Numbered from the stretch's first letter, positions 17,059 through 25,911 are shown. The stretch: 35,589 bases of DNA from Oscillospiraceae bacterium (GCA_009777475.1 WRLU01000021.1:1-35589), one strand, 5' to 3'. Numbers and translations are program-made. Notes: generated from the letters alone by a model not told the origin.

Positions 17059-17358
17059 TCACCACCATATCCCCAACTCCGCTCCCGCTAAGAAAATAAG
17101 CCAGCCATATGCATAGATTGAAGTGGGCGAAGTACTTGCAACTACAATTGCTTGCTTTATATTTCTCTTACAGACAAAAAAGCTCACCACGAATGTAAGG
17201 ATGTAGCAAATAATAGGTAGTCCAAAGAAAAAATAACCTAACGAACTTAACCCTGAACCTAAAGCCATAGAAAGAAGTGCCAGAACCTTAGATACAATAT
17301 AAATTGGTGCAGAAAAAGCAAAAACAATCCACCAACGATTCCAAAAATCTTTTTTCAC
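17059..17358 (-). CDS. Small membrane protein 2 of the putative immunity array
   Basis: A 99-aa paralogue starting at GTG 17358 (KKDFWNRWWIVFAFSAP). The longer open frame back to 17424 runs through the end of copy 1 and a CAGAGGTGGTGA scar and is not the real start. Its second helix and turn (FVVSFFVCKRNIKQA) resemble copy 4, while its last helix and GIWW end resemble copies 5 and 6. Such mosaic similarity suggests recombination among the copies. Confidence 0.75.
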   Translation of the reverse strand: MKKDFWNRWWIVFAFSAPIYIVSKVLALLSMALGSGLSSLGYFFFGLPIICYILTFVVSFFVCKRNIKQAIVVASTSPTSIYAYGWLIFLAGAELGIWW

Positions 17359-17380
17359 CTCATTCACCACCTCTGTTAAT

Positions 17381-17686
17381 TTATCCGAAAAGCAAAAGCC
17401 AAAGCCAATAACCATGGGCAACAACAGAAAGCGGGGATGTCGCCGCCACGATAATTGCCTGCACTATATTTGCCTTACATATCCAAATACTTAAGGCAAA
17501 TATAAGAATGTAATAGACAATAGGGGGTGCAATTATGATAAACATAACTTGCTCAAGTCCAGACCCAAGGGTTCCAGAGCTAGTTTCTACGAACTGCACA
17601 AGAAAAAAGACCAAAAAGACTGAAATTATCCCCACAGGAACAGAAACCCCTGCTATTATCCACCATCGCCTCCAAAGTAGCTTCAT
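17381..17686 (-). CDS. Small membrane protein 1, presumed cognate immunity of the lipase
   Basis: A 101-aa protein with three membrane segments, starting at ATG 17686 (MKLLWRRWWIIAGVSVP) two bases after the stop of the large lipase gene, so translation is coupled to it. The middle and last segments match the array consensus (YYILIFALSIWICKAN, VAATSPLSVVAHG). Position directly behind the intact toxin-like gene makes it the likely cognate immunity protein; the other five copies would protect against former or foreign variants. The family itself is not one I can name. Confidence 0.75.
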   Translation of the reverse strand: MKLLWRRWWIIAGVSVPVGIISVFLVFFLVQFVETSSGTLGSGLEQVMFIIIAPPIVYYILIFALSIWICKANIVQAIIVAATSPLSVVAHGYWLWLLLFG

Positions 17687-17688
17687 AT

Positions 17689-20600
17689 TCACCACCTCTG
17701 CGCAATGTATGCGTAGTATGTTTCAGGAGTATGAGCATAGAAGATAGTTGTATCTGCTTGATTTTTGAAGAATCTTAATATCCAGAACTTGTTTATGCCA
17801 AATGTGAGAGCTACTTCCGTGTTATTGATTTCTCCACCTATTGCTTTTACAGCAATGTGGTCGTAGCACAAGTTAAACAATGGGGCAACTGCGCTGTAAT
17901 ACTCATTCACTGTTTTTGCCTTTTTGTAAAAATCTCTCACCGCACTCTTCCCAGTATTATTCACATTCATCCCCACTTTACCAAGCGACAGGTACGCCCT
18001 TGCGAAGGCATCATTATTTCTCCTGTAGTCGGTGGACTCAAACACCTCAGTTACGCCGTATTTGTCGTACCCCCAGGCGGTGAGGGGTACGCCGGTTACG
18101 AAGTCCTGGGTGTTGACATAGTTGCGGATGTTCATATACTGTGCTTGATTTTTTGGCTTTGTGGTCACGTTCGGCGTGGCGAAGGTGTAGGCGTAGATTC
18201 TGCTGCGGGTGGCGTTGTTGGTCAGGTCCGCCGCCACAAGATTGGCCACCGCCGCACCTCTGCTGTGCCCGGTGATCCACAGCTTGCTGAAGCCTGTGCC
18301 AATCACAGCCTTGACCCCATCGGCGGCGGCTCTAAAGCTGTAATGGTCCTCCCCGGGAGTATTTCTATCCTGCCACAATTTAAAATTCCCCTTCCATTCA
18401 ACACTGTCTGTCCCGCGGATGATAACCGCGGTAACATCTCCCTTCCGCGCTGTTGTAAAGCTAACATTGTCCTCGTTGTTGTCGTTGTAGTTGTAGTGGT
18501 TTATGTTGGTGAAACCCAGCTCCTGGAGCATCCTGCGCAGCAGCGGCGGCGAGCCGTTCTGCCCAACCCGGTCTATACGCAGATGGTCGTCGTAGGCAAG
18601 CGTGCTTGCCTCCATTGACAGCTCGGCAAGTGCCTGGGTGTAAGCAACCGGCATTTCGGTGGATGGCCGCGAGAACATGGGCAGGCTCTTTAACATATAT
18701 TTGCCGTTGTGCATGGCGTAGAAGTCCGCCGTGGATTCCGGCATGGGCTTGACAATGCACCGGGTGATGCTGTCTGGGACCTTGCGTGCCTTGTAGCTGC
18801 CGCTGCTTGACTGATAGGCCTCATACTCAAACAATCTTGAAGTCAGGTCCTGCTTGGAGTAAAGATAGTAGTCCACACTCTCGTGAACCCTTTTGCTTGA
18901 GGGCTTGGCGATTGCGTTGAAGGTGGTCATGCTGCGGTAACGGAAATTTGGGTTAATCGCTGACTTGATCTCATCGCGGGTTTTCTTTTTGTCATGGATA
19001 AGCACTTTTCTAACCCGGCTTGCCCCTGTTGTGCCGGCTGATTCAATATAGTCATAAATAATCTTGCCGGAAACGCTGGTATCCGCCACAAATGTTAATT
19101 TAGTATTTCTGTTCTGGAAGTCGGCATTGGTTCTGTATGCCTTCTCGTTATTCAGCACAGAATTTACAAAGCTGCTAAACCCGGCCGTTGTGCCGTCATA
19201 GCCGAATACACTGTAGCCAACGGCATATCCGTGCCGCTGAAGAGGCTTTGACGAGGCAAACCTGCTGCCGCCGGAGAATTTGTTATTCGTTATTCCAACA
19301 TCCTTCATTTTTTTCTCAGCCACAAATATCACGGGTTCCCTGTACGGAATGCGGGGGGCTAAATCAACATTATCCTGAAGCCCATCACCGTCAGTATCCT
19401 TAAGGGTTGGGTCTGAGTAGTAATCAAACACAGGAACATACAGCCTGGAATTTGCCGGGAAGGACCTTCCCAGATAATGCGCAGCGGCCTTTGTAAGATT
19501 CATAACAGCCTTGCTTCCCCTGATAAGCTCATCGGCATCCATCAGGGTATCGCCGTCGGTATCTGTGTCCCTGTACGTAAAATCCGGGTATTTATCAAGA
19601 GTTACCACACCCCCGCCCCTAAGGATAATTGACGTTCTGCCGTTAACAGGCGTAACCGGCCTGGAAACAAGCTGGGAAAGGCGTTCGGCCTTTTGTGCGG
19701 CCTCATGGCTCTGGTAGATGCAGTAGTGACCGTTTGAAGTAATGCCCCCGGTTCTACCTACGTTGTAAAAATGGGAGTATTGCTTGTGCTTGCCTGACAT
19801 GACAGACAGTGCGATCCCTTTTCTGTGGGCGTTGTCTATTGCATCTGTTGTTCTGTATGAAAGGTCATCTCTGTAATCTAATCCAGAAAAAAGTATTAGG
19901 TGTCTGTTTGGCGAGGAACTGCCAAAGTTATTCAACAAGCTGTTCAGGTCGCTGTTAAGGGTGCTTGTTGCCCTGGCAGACCATAAAAATGATTTAAGGT
20001 TATTTTTAGCCTGTGCCGCGGAGGAGGTCCACCCGCCGGGACGCCAAACGCCGGAGGAGCTTATTTCCGCCAAGGAAAACCTAAGGCCGGGGTTATCTTC
20101 AGCCATTTTGTCAATCAGCAGTCTTATATGTGTTTCCGTTTGTACATTCTTCGAATTCTTGGTTGTTACCGCAATCATAACATCCGCGCTGACAGCTGAC
20201 GACAGCCGCCGCACCGCCGCGCCCCCGGGGTTCCTCCATGACCCTCCATGTGCGGAAATTTGGGAATTAGGGTCATGCGTACCCGGAATAAATTGAGATG
20301 TATATACCTCGGCATTGCTTATGCCGGATACAGATTGGCCAATGTTAATGCTTTTGGATGCCCCGGGGGCTATGGGCGAGTCAAAGCTCAGACCCCTTAT
20401 CAGGCATGAGTCTCCGTTTAGTGTCACCAGGGAACCCTGATGGATGTTATCCGGGCTGATATTCCCGGTGAAATTAAAGCGGACATACCAATTTTCAATA
20501 TCCGTATCCCCATTGTTGGAAACAGAAATATGACCGTTATTGAACCCGGTGCTTACGTCAGACACAGGCAACAAAACCGGATCACAAAGCTCAAACGATT

Positions 20601-22680
20601 CAGGCAGCAATGGGTTATCTCCTAAGAGGAAGAAGCCAAAGCTTGCCGACTGACCGGGAGATATATTCAGATTACCAGGGGTGCCGGGATTGGATATGAT
20701 GGCATAATCCTCTGAGTGATAGGAAACAATGCCGCTTACAAGCTCTGATATTTGACAGTCCTGAAGCTCAAAGCCCAATGACCAGTTTCTGATTGTTTCC
20801 GTACCGGTATTTTCTATTCTGCATTCGATACGGTGCTTTGCAGGGCTGCCGCCGTCATGTATGCTGTATTCAACCATGAAGCCTTCTCCGTTGTACACGG
20901 TTTTGTTACCCGGTGAAGGCTCAGGCGATGTATCTGGGGGCAAGGGCGATGGGTCTTCCTCTATGATTTCATCTTCCACATCCACCATGTCACCATTTTC
21001 ATCGACCTCAAACCAGTAGTCGTCGTCTTCCATATCAATATCAAGATATTGCATATAGTCAACAATATCTGCGGCAAAATAAATCCCACTTCCCTCTAGC
21101 CCGGCGTATATTTCGTTTTCCCCTCCGCTTTTAGTATCTATAGGAATAAGATCCTTATCATCTGGTGTACATCGGAAAATCATAATTTCATTTAATGGGC
21201 GGGGTTCTTCTAACGTAAATGTAATTCTTCCGCCTTTAACTCTGTCAGAAAGGTCAATATCTACAGCTTTACCTATAATAGCGGGATTACGCGTAACAGC
21301 CAAATCCTTTGAACCGGCAATAAATACCTCGTTCCTTGCCAAGCCGCATGAGCGAACATTTATGCTGGGTATCGCGGTATTGCCCTCAAAGAAATCATCA
21401 TCGTATGAATCATCACCCAAGTCTTGATCAAATTCCCGTTCAGAATCCAATGTACTCCCATCTGACATGGGCTCTGAAGGGTTTAATTTGGGATTAAGGC
21501 TCAGATTTAAGTTCAGCGCGATTTCTTCACCATCTGTGAGTTCATCACCGTCTGTATCTTCGTTTTCGGGATCGGTGCCATATATTGCAATTTCTTCATA
21601 ATTAGTCAGTTCATCGTCATCATAGTCATATGCCCCAACCTCTTCAATTGTCAGCGAATAAACGGCTGAATCAGAAATATTCCCGCCAACTTTTATGTAC
21701 TGAACCTCGTTGAGCAAAATTGTCTGAAGTAGCAAGTCATCCGAAAGGCTATTACGCTCAGGATCATAGCGTTCAATTGTAATATCAGGGTTGTCACATT
21801 CAAATGTAATGTCAGCTAAGGTATCAATTTCAGGTGTAAACGCAAACCAATTTTCTTTAATTTCAGCGTCAATATACCCAAGAAAATCCAATGACGATTC
21901 TGTTTCCAGTAGCTCAATTTCGGCATCCTCAAAACGTGTTGGGTAAGTATCGGGGTCAATGGGGGCAAATTGAGCCGTATATACCGTTATATTGCTTATT
22001 GCATAGACATTCCCACTATGAAGGTTAATTTGTTCTGTACCATTTATCTGCACAATAGAATTATTATACAAGCTACGAAGCAGGCAATAGTCGTTATATT
22101 GCTCCACCAGTGAACCTTGATTGATGTCGTTCGGTATATTTCCAACAAAATCAAAACTAATATACCAATTGTCTATGGGTTCATCCCCAATGTTAGCAAT
22201 GGAAATGAAGCCATTGTCAAAAAACACACTCGTACTGTCAGTTACATCCGTTAAGTACGGCTTGCAGAGTTCAAAGGCTTGAGGGAGTATTGGATCATCA
22301 GCTGTGATAAAAAATGTAAAATGAACAGACTGATCGGGGATAATATTTAGATTTCCGGGTCTGCCGGAATTTTCAATAATAAGATAATCATCAAAACGAT
22401 GGGATATTAGCTGGCTGTTTAATTCACTTATTATTTGACCATCGGGCAACTCAAAGCCTAATGCCCAATTTCTGATTATTTCCGTACCAGTATTTTCTAT
22501 TCTGCATTCTATACGATGCTTTGCGGGGCTGCCGCCGTCATGTATGCTGTATTCAACCATGAAGCCTTCTCCGTTGTACACGGTTTGGCTTGATGATGCC
22601 ATTCCCCGGATTGGCATTAGGCTGATGATAATCATTACGGACAATAAGAGAGAATTGAATTTTCTGGTCATTTTTTTCAT
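17689..22680 (-). CDS. Large secreted multidomain lipase, candidate polymorphic toxin
   Basis: A 1663-aa exported protein. ATG 22680 follows GGAAGG with suitable spacing; ATG 22689 would sit on top of that site. After a Sec signal (KFNSLLLSVMIIISLMP) come two copies of a CBM2-like beta-sandwich (TVYNGEGFMVEYSIHDGG..., near 35-250 and 620-815). Acidic calcium-binding thrombospondin type 3-like repeats (DYDDDELTNYEE, DTDGDELTDGEE, later DTDGDGLQD) and a degenerate vWA-like region (SADVMIAVTT... HLILFSGLD) follow. The C-terminal class 3 lipase has VIIRGTD and the elbow GHSRG, with Ser at about 1473. The last ~100 residues vary compared with the displaced fragment at 16196-16663. The head probably binds surface glycans, the tail probably attacks membranes. 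No anchor is visible. Confidence 0.85.
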   Translation of the reverse strand: MKKMTRKFNSLLLSVMIIISLMPIRGMASSSQTVYNGEGFMVEYSIHDGGSPAKHRIECRIENTGTEIIRNWALGFELPDGQIISELNSQLISHRFDDYLIIENSGRPGNLNIIPDQSVHFTFFITADDPILPQAFELCKPYLTDVTDSTSVFFDNGFISIANIGDEPIDNWYISFDFVGNIPNDINQGSLVEQYNDYCLLRSLYNNSIVQINGTEQINLHSGNVYAISNITVYTAQFAPIDPDTYPTRFEDAEIELLETESSLDFLGYIDAEIKENWFAFTPEIDTLADITFECDNPDITIERYDPERNSLSDDLLLQTILLNEVQYIKVGGNISDSAVYSLTIEEVGAYDYDDDELTNYEEIAIYGTDPENEDTDGDELTDGEEIALNLNLSLNPKLNPSEPMSDGSTLDSEREFDQDLGDDSYDDDFFEGNTAIPSINVRSCGLARNEVFIAGSKDLAVTRNPAIIGKAVDIDLSDRVKGGRITFTLEEPRPLNEIMIFRCTPDDKDLIPIDTKSGGENEIYAGLEGSGIYFAADIVDYMQYLDIDMEDDDYWFEVDENGDMVDVEDEIIEEDPSPLPPDTSPEPSPGNKTVYNGEGFMVEYSIHDGGSPAKHRIECRIENTGTETIRNWSLGFELQDCQISELVSGIVSYHSEDYAIISNPGTPGNLNISPGQSASFGFFLLGDNPLLPESFELCDPVLLPVSDVSTGFNNGHISVSNNGDTDIENWYVRFNFTGNISPDNIHQGSLVTLNGDSCLIRGLSFDSPIAPGASKSINIGQSVSGISNAEVYTSQFIPGTHDPNSQISAHGGSWRNPGGAAVRRLSSAVSADVMIAVTTKNSKNVQTETHIRLLIDKMAEDNPGLRFSLAEISSSGVWRPGGWTSSAAQAKNNLKSFLWSARATSTLNSDLNSLLNNFGSSSPNRHLILFSGLDYRDDLSYRTTDAIDNAHRKGIALSVMSGKHKQYSHFYNVGRTGGITSNGHYCIYQSHEAAQKAERLSQLVSRPVTPVNGRTSIILRGGGVVTLDKYPDFTYRDTDTDGDTLMDADELIRGSKAVMNLTKAAAHYLGRSFPANSRLYVPVFDYYSDPTLKDTDGDGLQDNVDLAPRIPYREPVIFVAEKKMKDVGITNNKFSGGSRFASSKPLQRHGYAVGYSVFGYDGTTAGFSSFVNSVLNNEKAYRTNADFQNRNTKLTFVADTSVSGKIIYDYIESAGTTGASRVRKVLIHDKKKTRDEIKSAINPNFRYRSMTTFNAIAKPSSKRVHESVDYYLYSKQDLTSRLFEYEAYQSSSGSYKARKVPDSITRCIVKPMPESTADFYAMHNGKYMLKSLPMFSRPSTEMPVAYTQALAELSMEASTLAYDDHLRIDRVGQNGSPPLLRRMLQELGFTNINHYNYNDNNEDNVSFTTARKGDVTAVIIRGTDSVEWKGNFKLWQDRNTPGEDHYSFRAAADGVKAVIGTGFSKLWITGHSRGAAVANLVAADLTNNATRSRIYAYTFATPNVTTKPKNQAQYMNIRNYVNTQDFVTGVPLTAWGYDKYGVTEVFESTDYRRNNDAFARAYLSLGKVGMNVNNTGKSAVRDFYKKAKTVNEYYSAVAPLFNLCYDHIAVKAIGGEINNTEVALTFGINKFWILRFFKNQADTTIFYAHTPETYYAYIAQRW

Positions 22681-22791
22681 TTGGAACATTCCTTCCAGTA
22701 TAAATTTTTTTGCAGCTTGGCCAAAATGCAGAGGTTTATGAGAAGATAACCGATATATTAACCATAATTTCTACCCACATCCTACTCCGTC

Positions 22792-22819
22792 ATCTTATCA
22801 TAAATTTGTATATTGTCAA
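22792..22819 (-). promoter_or_regulatory. Sigma-A-type promoter of the lipase gene
   Basis: On the minus strand a perfect TTGACA (22814-22819) is followed after 16 bases by TAAGAT (22792-22797). It lies about 110 bases upstream of the lipase start, giving a 5' leader of roughly 100 bases. Confidence 0.55.
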
Positions 22820-22922
22820 TATTTTTTGTCCTGCTACTGCCGTAATCGGGGTGGTTTGGTATATTTATCTAAAATAAAGGGGAGGATACAGCCACAGGTA
22901 AAGCTTGGAGTGTGATGAATTG

Positions 22923-23189
22923 ATGGTTAAGGGTCTATCGCGTAAGGTTGTTTTAGTAAAATTCCCGGAGCTTGGCGTATTTGAGCAGGCGATGTTTGTG
23001 GTACGAGACGATGCGGCAGCAAAGCAAGGTGTTTCTGCCGATGACGTCATCAATGAGGCCTGCCGGATTGCCCAAAATCACTCGCCGCGTGCATTGAGAA
23101 AGGGGCGGAGTCTGCCAGGGCTTGCTTACTTTTTAACTGGAGGGGCGAGCGTTGGTGCTGCATGGATACTCGTGGCGTTGTTTGGCTGA
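22923..23189 (+). CDS. Small protein with C-terminal membrane anchor
   Basis: An 88-aa protein. ATG 22923 is taken because the upstream in-frame TTG 22905 has a poorly spaced site. The N-terminal two thirds form a small alpha/beta domain (SRKVVLVKFPELGVFEQAMF, then ADDVINEACRIA), and the C-terminus is a membrane helix (GLAYFLTGGASVGAAWILVALFG). Similar short tail-anchored proteins are common near sporulation or metabolic genes of Clostridia and are often left as hypothetical. Its 3' end overlaps the convergent DUF3298-like gene by 64 bases, which is long for convergent genes. Confidence 0.6.
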   Translation: MVKGLSRKVVLVKFPELGVFEQAMFVVRDDAAAKQGVSADDVINEACRIAQNHSPRALRKGRSLPGLAYFLTGGASVGAAWILVALFG

Positions 23190-23815
23190 GGTGTCCCGGT
23201 CAGGTGAAACTCTAAAAATTCATATTTGCTGCTGGGTAGTGTGCAGGCAGGGAAATACAGCACAATGCCCTTAGGCGTAAGATAGCTGTTGCGTTCTTGG
23301 TAATGCCTATACACAGCCTTTTTCCAGGCCAGGGGATCGGTACCCGGCGGCATGGCGTTTAGGCAAGCCTTGATTCCCTTGCTGCGCCTGGGCAAGGGAA
23401 GGGGGTAGGGAAGGCCATCCTCCAATGACCAGCTGTCGCCGCATCGCACCTCCGCCAGGGGCTGAGCGGGACTGTGCTGGGAAATCTCATAATAGAGAGA
23501 CAGAATGCCCTTGTCATTATAAGTAACCGTGTATGAAGCTGCAAGCTTATAGGGCTCAGCCAAATTTCCGGCATTATTTTCACGCGCCTTTTGCAGCAGG
23601 CTTGTCTTTGCCCAGCGCAACAGAAATTTGCTCAGAAAAATATAATGCCGATTGATTCGTTCGGCAGCTTTGCTGGGGATACCTGAAATTTTGGGAAGAG
23701 TAATGCTTGTTTCCAATATAATTTTGTCATCATGCTCCCAGGCCTGCCTTTCATTAAAATCCTCCAATTCGGCACAAACAGGTTCCCCGGGTCTTTTTTT
23801 TTGCGAAAATGCCAT
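23126..23815 (-). CDS. DUF3298/DUF4163-like protein (RsiV-like fold)
   Basis: A 229-aa protein starting at ATG 23815 after GAGGTGA. It begins MAFSQKKRPGEP and lacks a clear signal peptide. The pattern of ETSITLPKISG early, then YTVTYNDKGILSLYYEI with an acid-basic mix, then a C-terminal domain ending with YFPACTLPSSKYEFLEFHL, matches the DUF4163 plus DUF3298 arrangement of RsiV and its relatives. These bind ligands outside the cell in RsiV, but here no membrane segment is present, so the function is unknown. Proline-rich short tail. The family call is from memory of its pattern. Confidence 0.6.
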   Translation of the reverse strand: MAFSQKKRPGEPVCAELEDFNERQAWEHDDKIILETSITLPKISGIPSKAAERINRHYIFLSKFLLRWAKTSLLQKARENNAGNLAEPYKLAASYTVTYNDKGILSLYYEISQHSPAQPLAEVRCGDSWSLEDGLPYPLPLPRRSKGIKACLNAMPPGTDPLAWKKAVYRHYQERNSYLTPKGIVLYFPACTLPSSKYEFLEFHLTGTPQPNNATSIHAAPTLAPPVKK

Positions 23816-23823
23816 AAAAATCA

Positions 23824-23849
23824 CCTCGGCTCATTATATGGGGCCGAGG
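23824..23849 (-). promoter_or_regulatory. Hairpin covering the DUF3298-like ribosome site
   Basis: On the minus strand CCTCGGC pairs with GCCGAGG; the right arm contains the GAGGTG ribosome site of the gene starting at 23815. The loop includes TATAAT. The hairpin could hide the ribosome site if the transcript begins upstream of it. Confidence 0.45.
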
Positions 23850-23850
23850 C

Positions 23851-23884
23851 AAAAAGGGTTCAGCCATATTTCCAGCTGACCCCA
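23851..23884 (-). terminator. Intrinsic terminator of the pur operon
   Basis: On the minus strand GGGTCAGC and GCTGAACCC form a stem with one bulge, followed by TTTTTG. It lies about 30 bases after the last gene of the purE-to-Hpt operon, so it fits termination of that transcript and separates it from the DUF3298-like gene. Confidence 0.65.
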
Positions 23885-23911
23885 TCGGGCAGGGAGTAAC
23901 GGCTTTTGCTG

Positions 23912-24298
23912 TCAATCAATCAATGGCAGGCGTGCATTGTTGATATGAGCTGCCACGATTTCCATGTCTGCGTGAAATTTACGCAGGGCATCTTCTAATA
24001 ATTTGGGATGATCATTTGTCGCGTATTTTTCCAGATACCCAAGCTCAGATGCAAATGCCATCATCCCTAATTGAACTAGGTCGCGCCTCACAATGCCTAC
24101 ATCATTCAAAAACTGCTTATGAATATCGGCACTGTGTATAACAACAACCGGGGTATAGGCACGCAAATAATGCACCGCGTTTCGGGTGAAGCGGTCAAGC
24201 GCGCTTAAATAGGACTGATACCCTCCGAAGTTTTTTATCGCGAGCTGTAAATCAAAGGCAAAATGCTTTATTTCTCTCAGCTTTCCTAGATCGAACAT
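23912..24298 (-). CDS. Hypothetical 128-aa helical protein, possibly Hpt-like
   Basis: An all-helical soluble protein whose ATG overlaps the purN stop by 13 bases, with GGAGG inside the purN end, so translation is coupled. The middle part (GIVRRDLVQLGMMAFASELGY followed by LEKYA) and spaced helices look like the four-helix bundle of histidine phosphotransfer (Hpt) domains, but the usual H-x-x-K-G phosphorylation site is not clear, so if related it is degenerate. It ends RLPLID. A regulatory or structural role linked to purine synthesis is possible but unsupported. Confidence 0.55.
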   Translation of the reverse strand: MFDLGKLREIKHFAFDLQLAIKNFGGYQSYLSALDRFTRNAVHYLRAYTPVVVIHSADIHKQFLNDVGIVRRDLVQLGMMAFASELGYLEKYATNDHPKLLEDALRKFHADMEIVAAHINNARLPLID

Positions 24299-24897
24299 AA
24301 CTTACCTCCGCCCATTGGCAGTATAATTTTCAGGCAATGGTCGCGTACTGCCTGCACAAGCAGTGGCCACTCGCACTCGCTCATAACTCTTTTTTGCAGT
24401 ACTTCCGGAGTATCATCCTCCCTTACGGCGATAGCCTTTTGTGCGATAATAGGCCCGCCGTCAGCTACCTCCGTAACATAGTGCACAGTCGCCCCGGTTA
24501 GCTTAACTCCCCGGGCAAGCACAGCCTCATGTACACGCAGACCGTAAAAGTCTTTTCCACAAAAAGCAGGTATGAGTGAGGGATGGACATTTATCGCACA
24601 ATATTTTTCGCTGAAGCAAGGGGTAAGAATAAACATAAAGCCCGCCAGAACCACCAAATCTATATCGTGTTTTTGCAGAATATCCATTATCCCCTCGGTA
24701 AATCCTTGGCGTGTTTCAAATTCCTCGGGGCAAAGTATAACGGCAGGTATTCCTGCAAGCCCGGCTCTTTTCAGGGCATAGGCCTTAGCACTGGAGGAGA
24801 TGACTAACGATAAGTCTCCGTTTTCATATGGCGATGCATCAATTAATGCCTGTAAATTGGTGCCGCCGCCTGAAACTAAAACGCATATTTTGACCAT
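24286..24897 (-). CDS. purN: Phosphoribosylglycinamide formyltransferase
   Basis: A 203-aa PurN, normal in length. It transfers a formyl group from 10-formyl-tetrahydrofolate to GAR, the third step of purine synthesis, in the cytosol. Visible motifs are CVLVSGGGTNLQ at the phosphate-binding N-terminus, INVHPSLIPAF with the catalytic His, and LTGATVHYVTEVADGGPII with the catalytic Asp. The usual N-x-H-P signature is intact. GGGAGGA precedes ATG 24897. It lies 48 bases after purM. Confidence 0.95.
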   Translation of the reverse strand: MVKICVLVSGGGTNLQALIDASPYENGDLSLVISSSAKAYALKRAGLAGIPAVILCPEEFETRQGFTEGIMDILQKHDIDLVVLAGFMFILTPCFSEKYCAINVHPSLIPAFCGKDFYGLRVHEAVLARGVKLTGATVHYVTEVADGGPIIAQKAIAVREDDTPEVLQKRVMSECEWPLLVQAVRDHCLKIILPMGGGKLCSI

Positions 24898-24945
24898 ACT
24901 GAATCCTCCCTTGGATATTCTTTAATGCAATCTTAAAAACCTGCT

Positions 24946-25911
24946 TTATAAAAGTACAATTCCATGCTTGCCCTCTTCCACCGTCCCTATTACCGGGCAT
25001 CCCGATTTTTCAGCATCCTGGGGAGAAAGACATATGGCAAGCCCCAGCCCCATATTACCTACATTGTACATTTCCCTGAGCGGAATGCGGCCGTCTCTTG
25101 AAATTTTAGAAAAAATCTCGGGGACAGGCATTGCGGTTGTGTCAACAACTGCCTGCAGCCCATTTGGCAGCATACGAGGTATATTCTCAATCCAGCCGCC
25201 CCCGGTTATATGAGCTAATCCCTTCAGTGTGACCCTTTCCCGGAGTTTTCTAATATCCTTGACGTAAATTTTAGTGGGACAGAGAAGCTCTGCTGCCCAT
25301 TCGGGTGAAGGGTGTGGGTATATTTTACGGTAGAGCGAAAATCCATTGGAGTGCAGCCCAGAGGAAGGCAAGCCTACTATTAAATCTCCCGGATGTATGG
25401 CCTTGCCATCAATGCGATTGTCCAGGTCAACAACGCCAACGCAAAATCCAGCTATATCGTACTCATTTCCATTGTATATCCCGGGCATTTCCGCCGTTTC
25501 ACCGCCAATTAAAGCTACCCCTGACTGACGGCAGCCATCTGCCACACCAGACACAATAGATGCAATTTTCTCAGGTATAAGCTTGCCGCATGCGATATAA
25601 TCCAAGAAAAACAGCGGCAGTGCCCCCGAGCATAAAACATCATTAACGCACATAGCGACACAGTCAATACCTATGGTATCATGCTTGTCTATGGAAAATG
25701 CGAGCTTTAGCTTTGTTCCCACTCCATCGGTTCCAGAAACTAACACTGGACGTTTCATTCCGGTCAGGTCAGGGGCAAAAAGTCCCCCAAAGCCTCCAAA
25801 CTCACCTAAAACTCCGGCTGTATCGGTAGAGCGTACCGCCTCTCTGATTAAGTCAACAGCCCTGTAGCCTGCGGCTACGTCAACACCCGCTTCTCTATAA
25901 ACCTTGCTCAT
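24946..25911 (-). CDS. purM: Phosphoribosylformylglycinamidine cyclo-ligase (AIR synthetase)
   Basis: A 321-aa PurM that closes the imidazole ring to give AIR using ATP. It starts at ATG 25911 (MSKVYREAGVDVAAGYRAVD) after AGGAGGG; a longer frame to 25935 has no site. The family signatures GTDGVGTKLKLAF, DCVAMCVNDVL, GGETAEMPGIY and GLPSSGLHSNGFSL are all present, and so is the late HITGGGWIENIPRMLP. It lies 49 bases after purK. Length is slightly shorter than the ~345 of many orthologues because of a trimmed C-terminus. Confidence 0.96.
   Translation of the reverse strand: MSKVYREAGVDVAAGYRAVDLIREAVRSTDTAGVLGEFGGFGGLFAPDLTGMKRPVLVSGTDGVGTKLKLAFSIDKHDTIGIDCVAMCVNDVLCSGALPLFFLDYIACGKLIPEKIASIVSGVADGCRQSGVALIGGETAEMPGIYNGNEYDIAGFCVGVVDLDNRIDGKAIHPGDLIVGLPSSGLHSNGFSLYRKIYPHPSPEWAAELLCPTKIYVKDIRKLRERVTLKGLAHITGGGWIENIPRMLPNGLQAVVDTTAMPVPEIFSKISRDGRIPLREMYNVGNMGLGLAICLSPQDAEKSGCPVIGTVEEGKHGIVLL

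Noticed and set aside
16196..17068. A 290-codon minus-strand frame joining a tail remnant, membrane gene 3 out of frame, and the lipase fragment
   Set aside because: Only its last ~155 codons match the lipase. The rest is readthrough across a gene in another frame, so I list the parts separately.
17857..18618. A 253-codon plus-strand open frame opposite the lipase domain
   Set aside because: It has low-complexity Val-rich stretches and no ribosome site; the minus-strand lipase explains the sequence.
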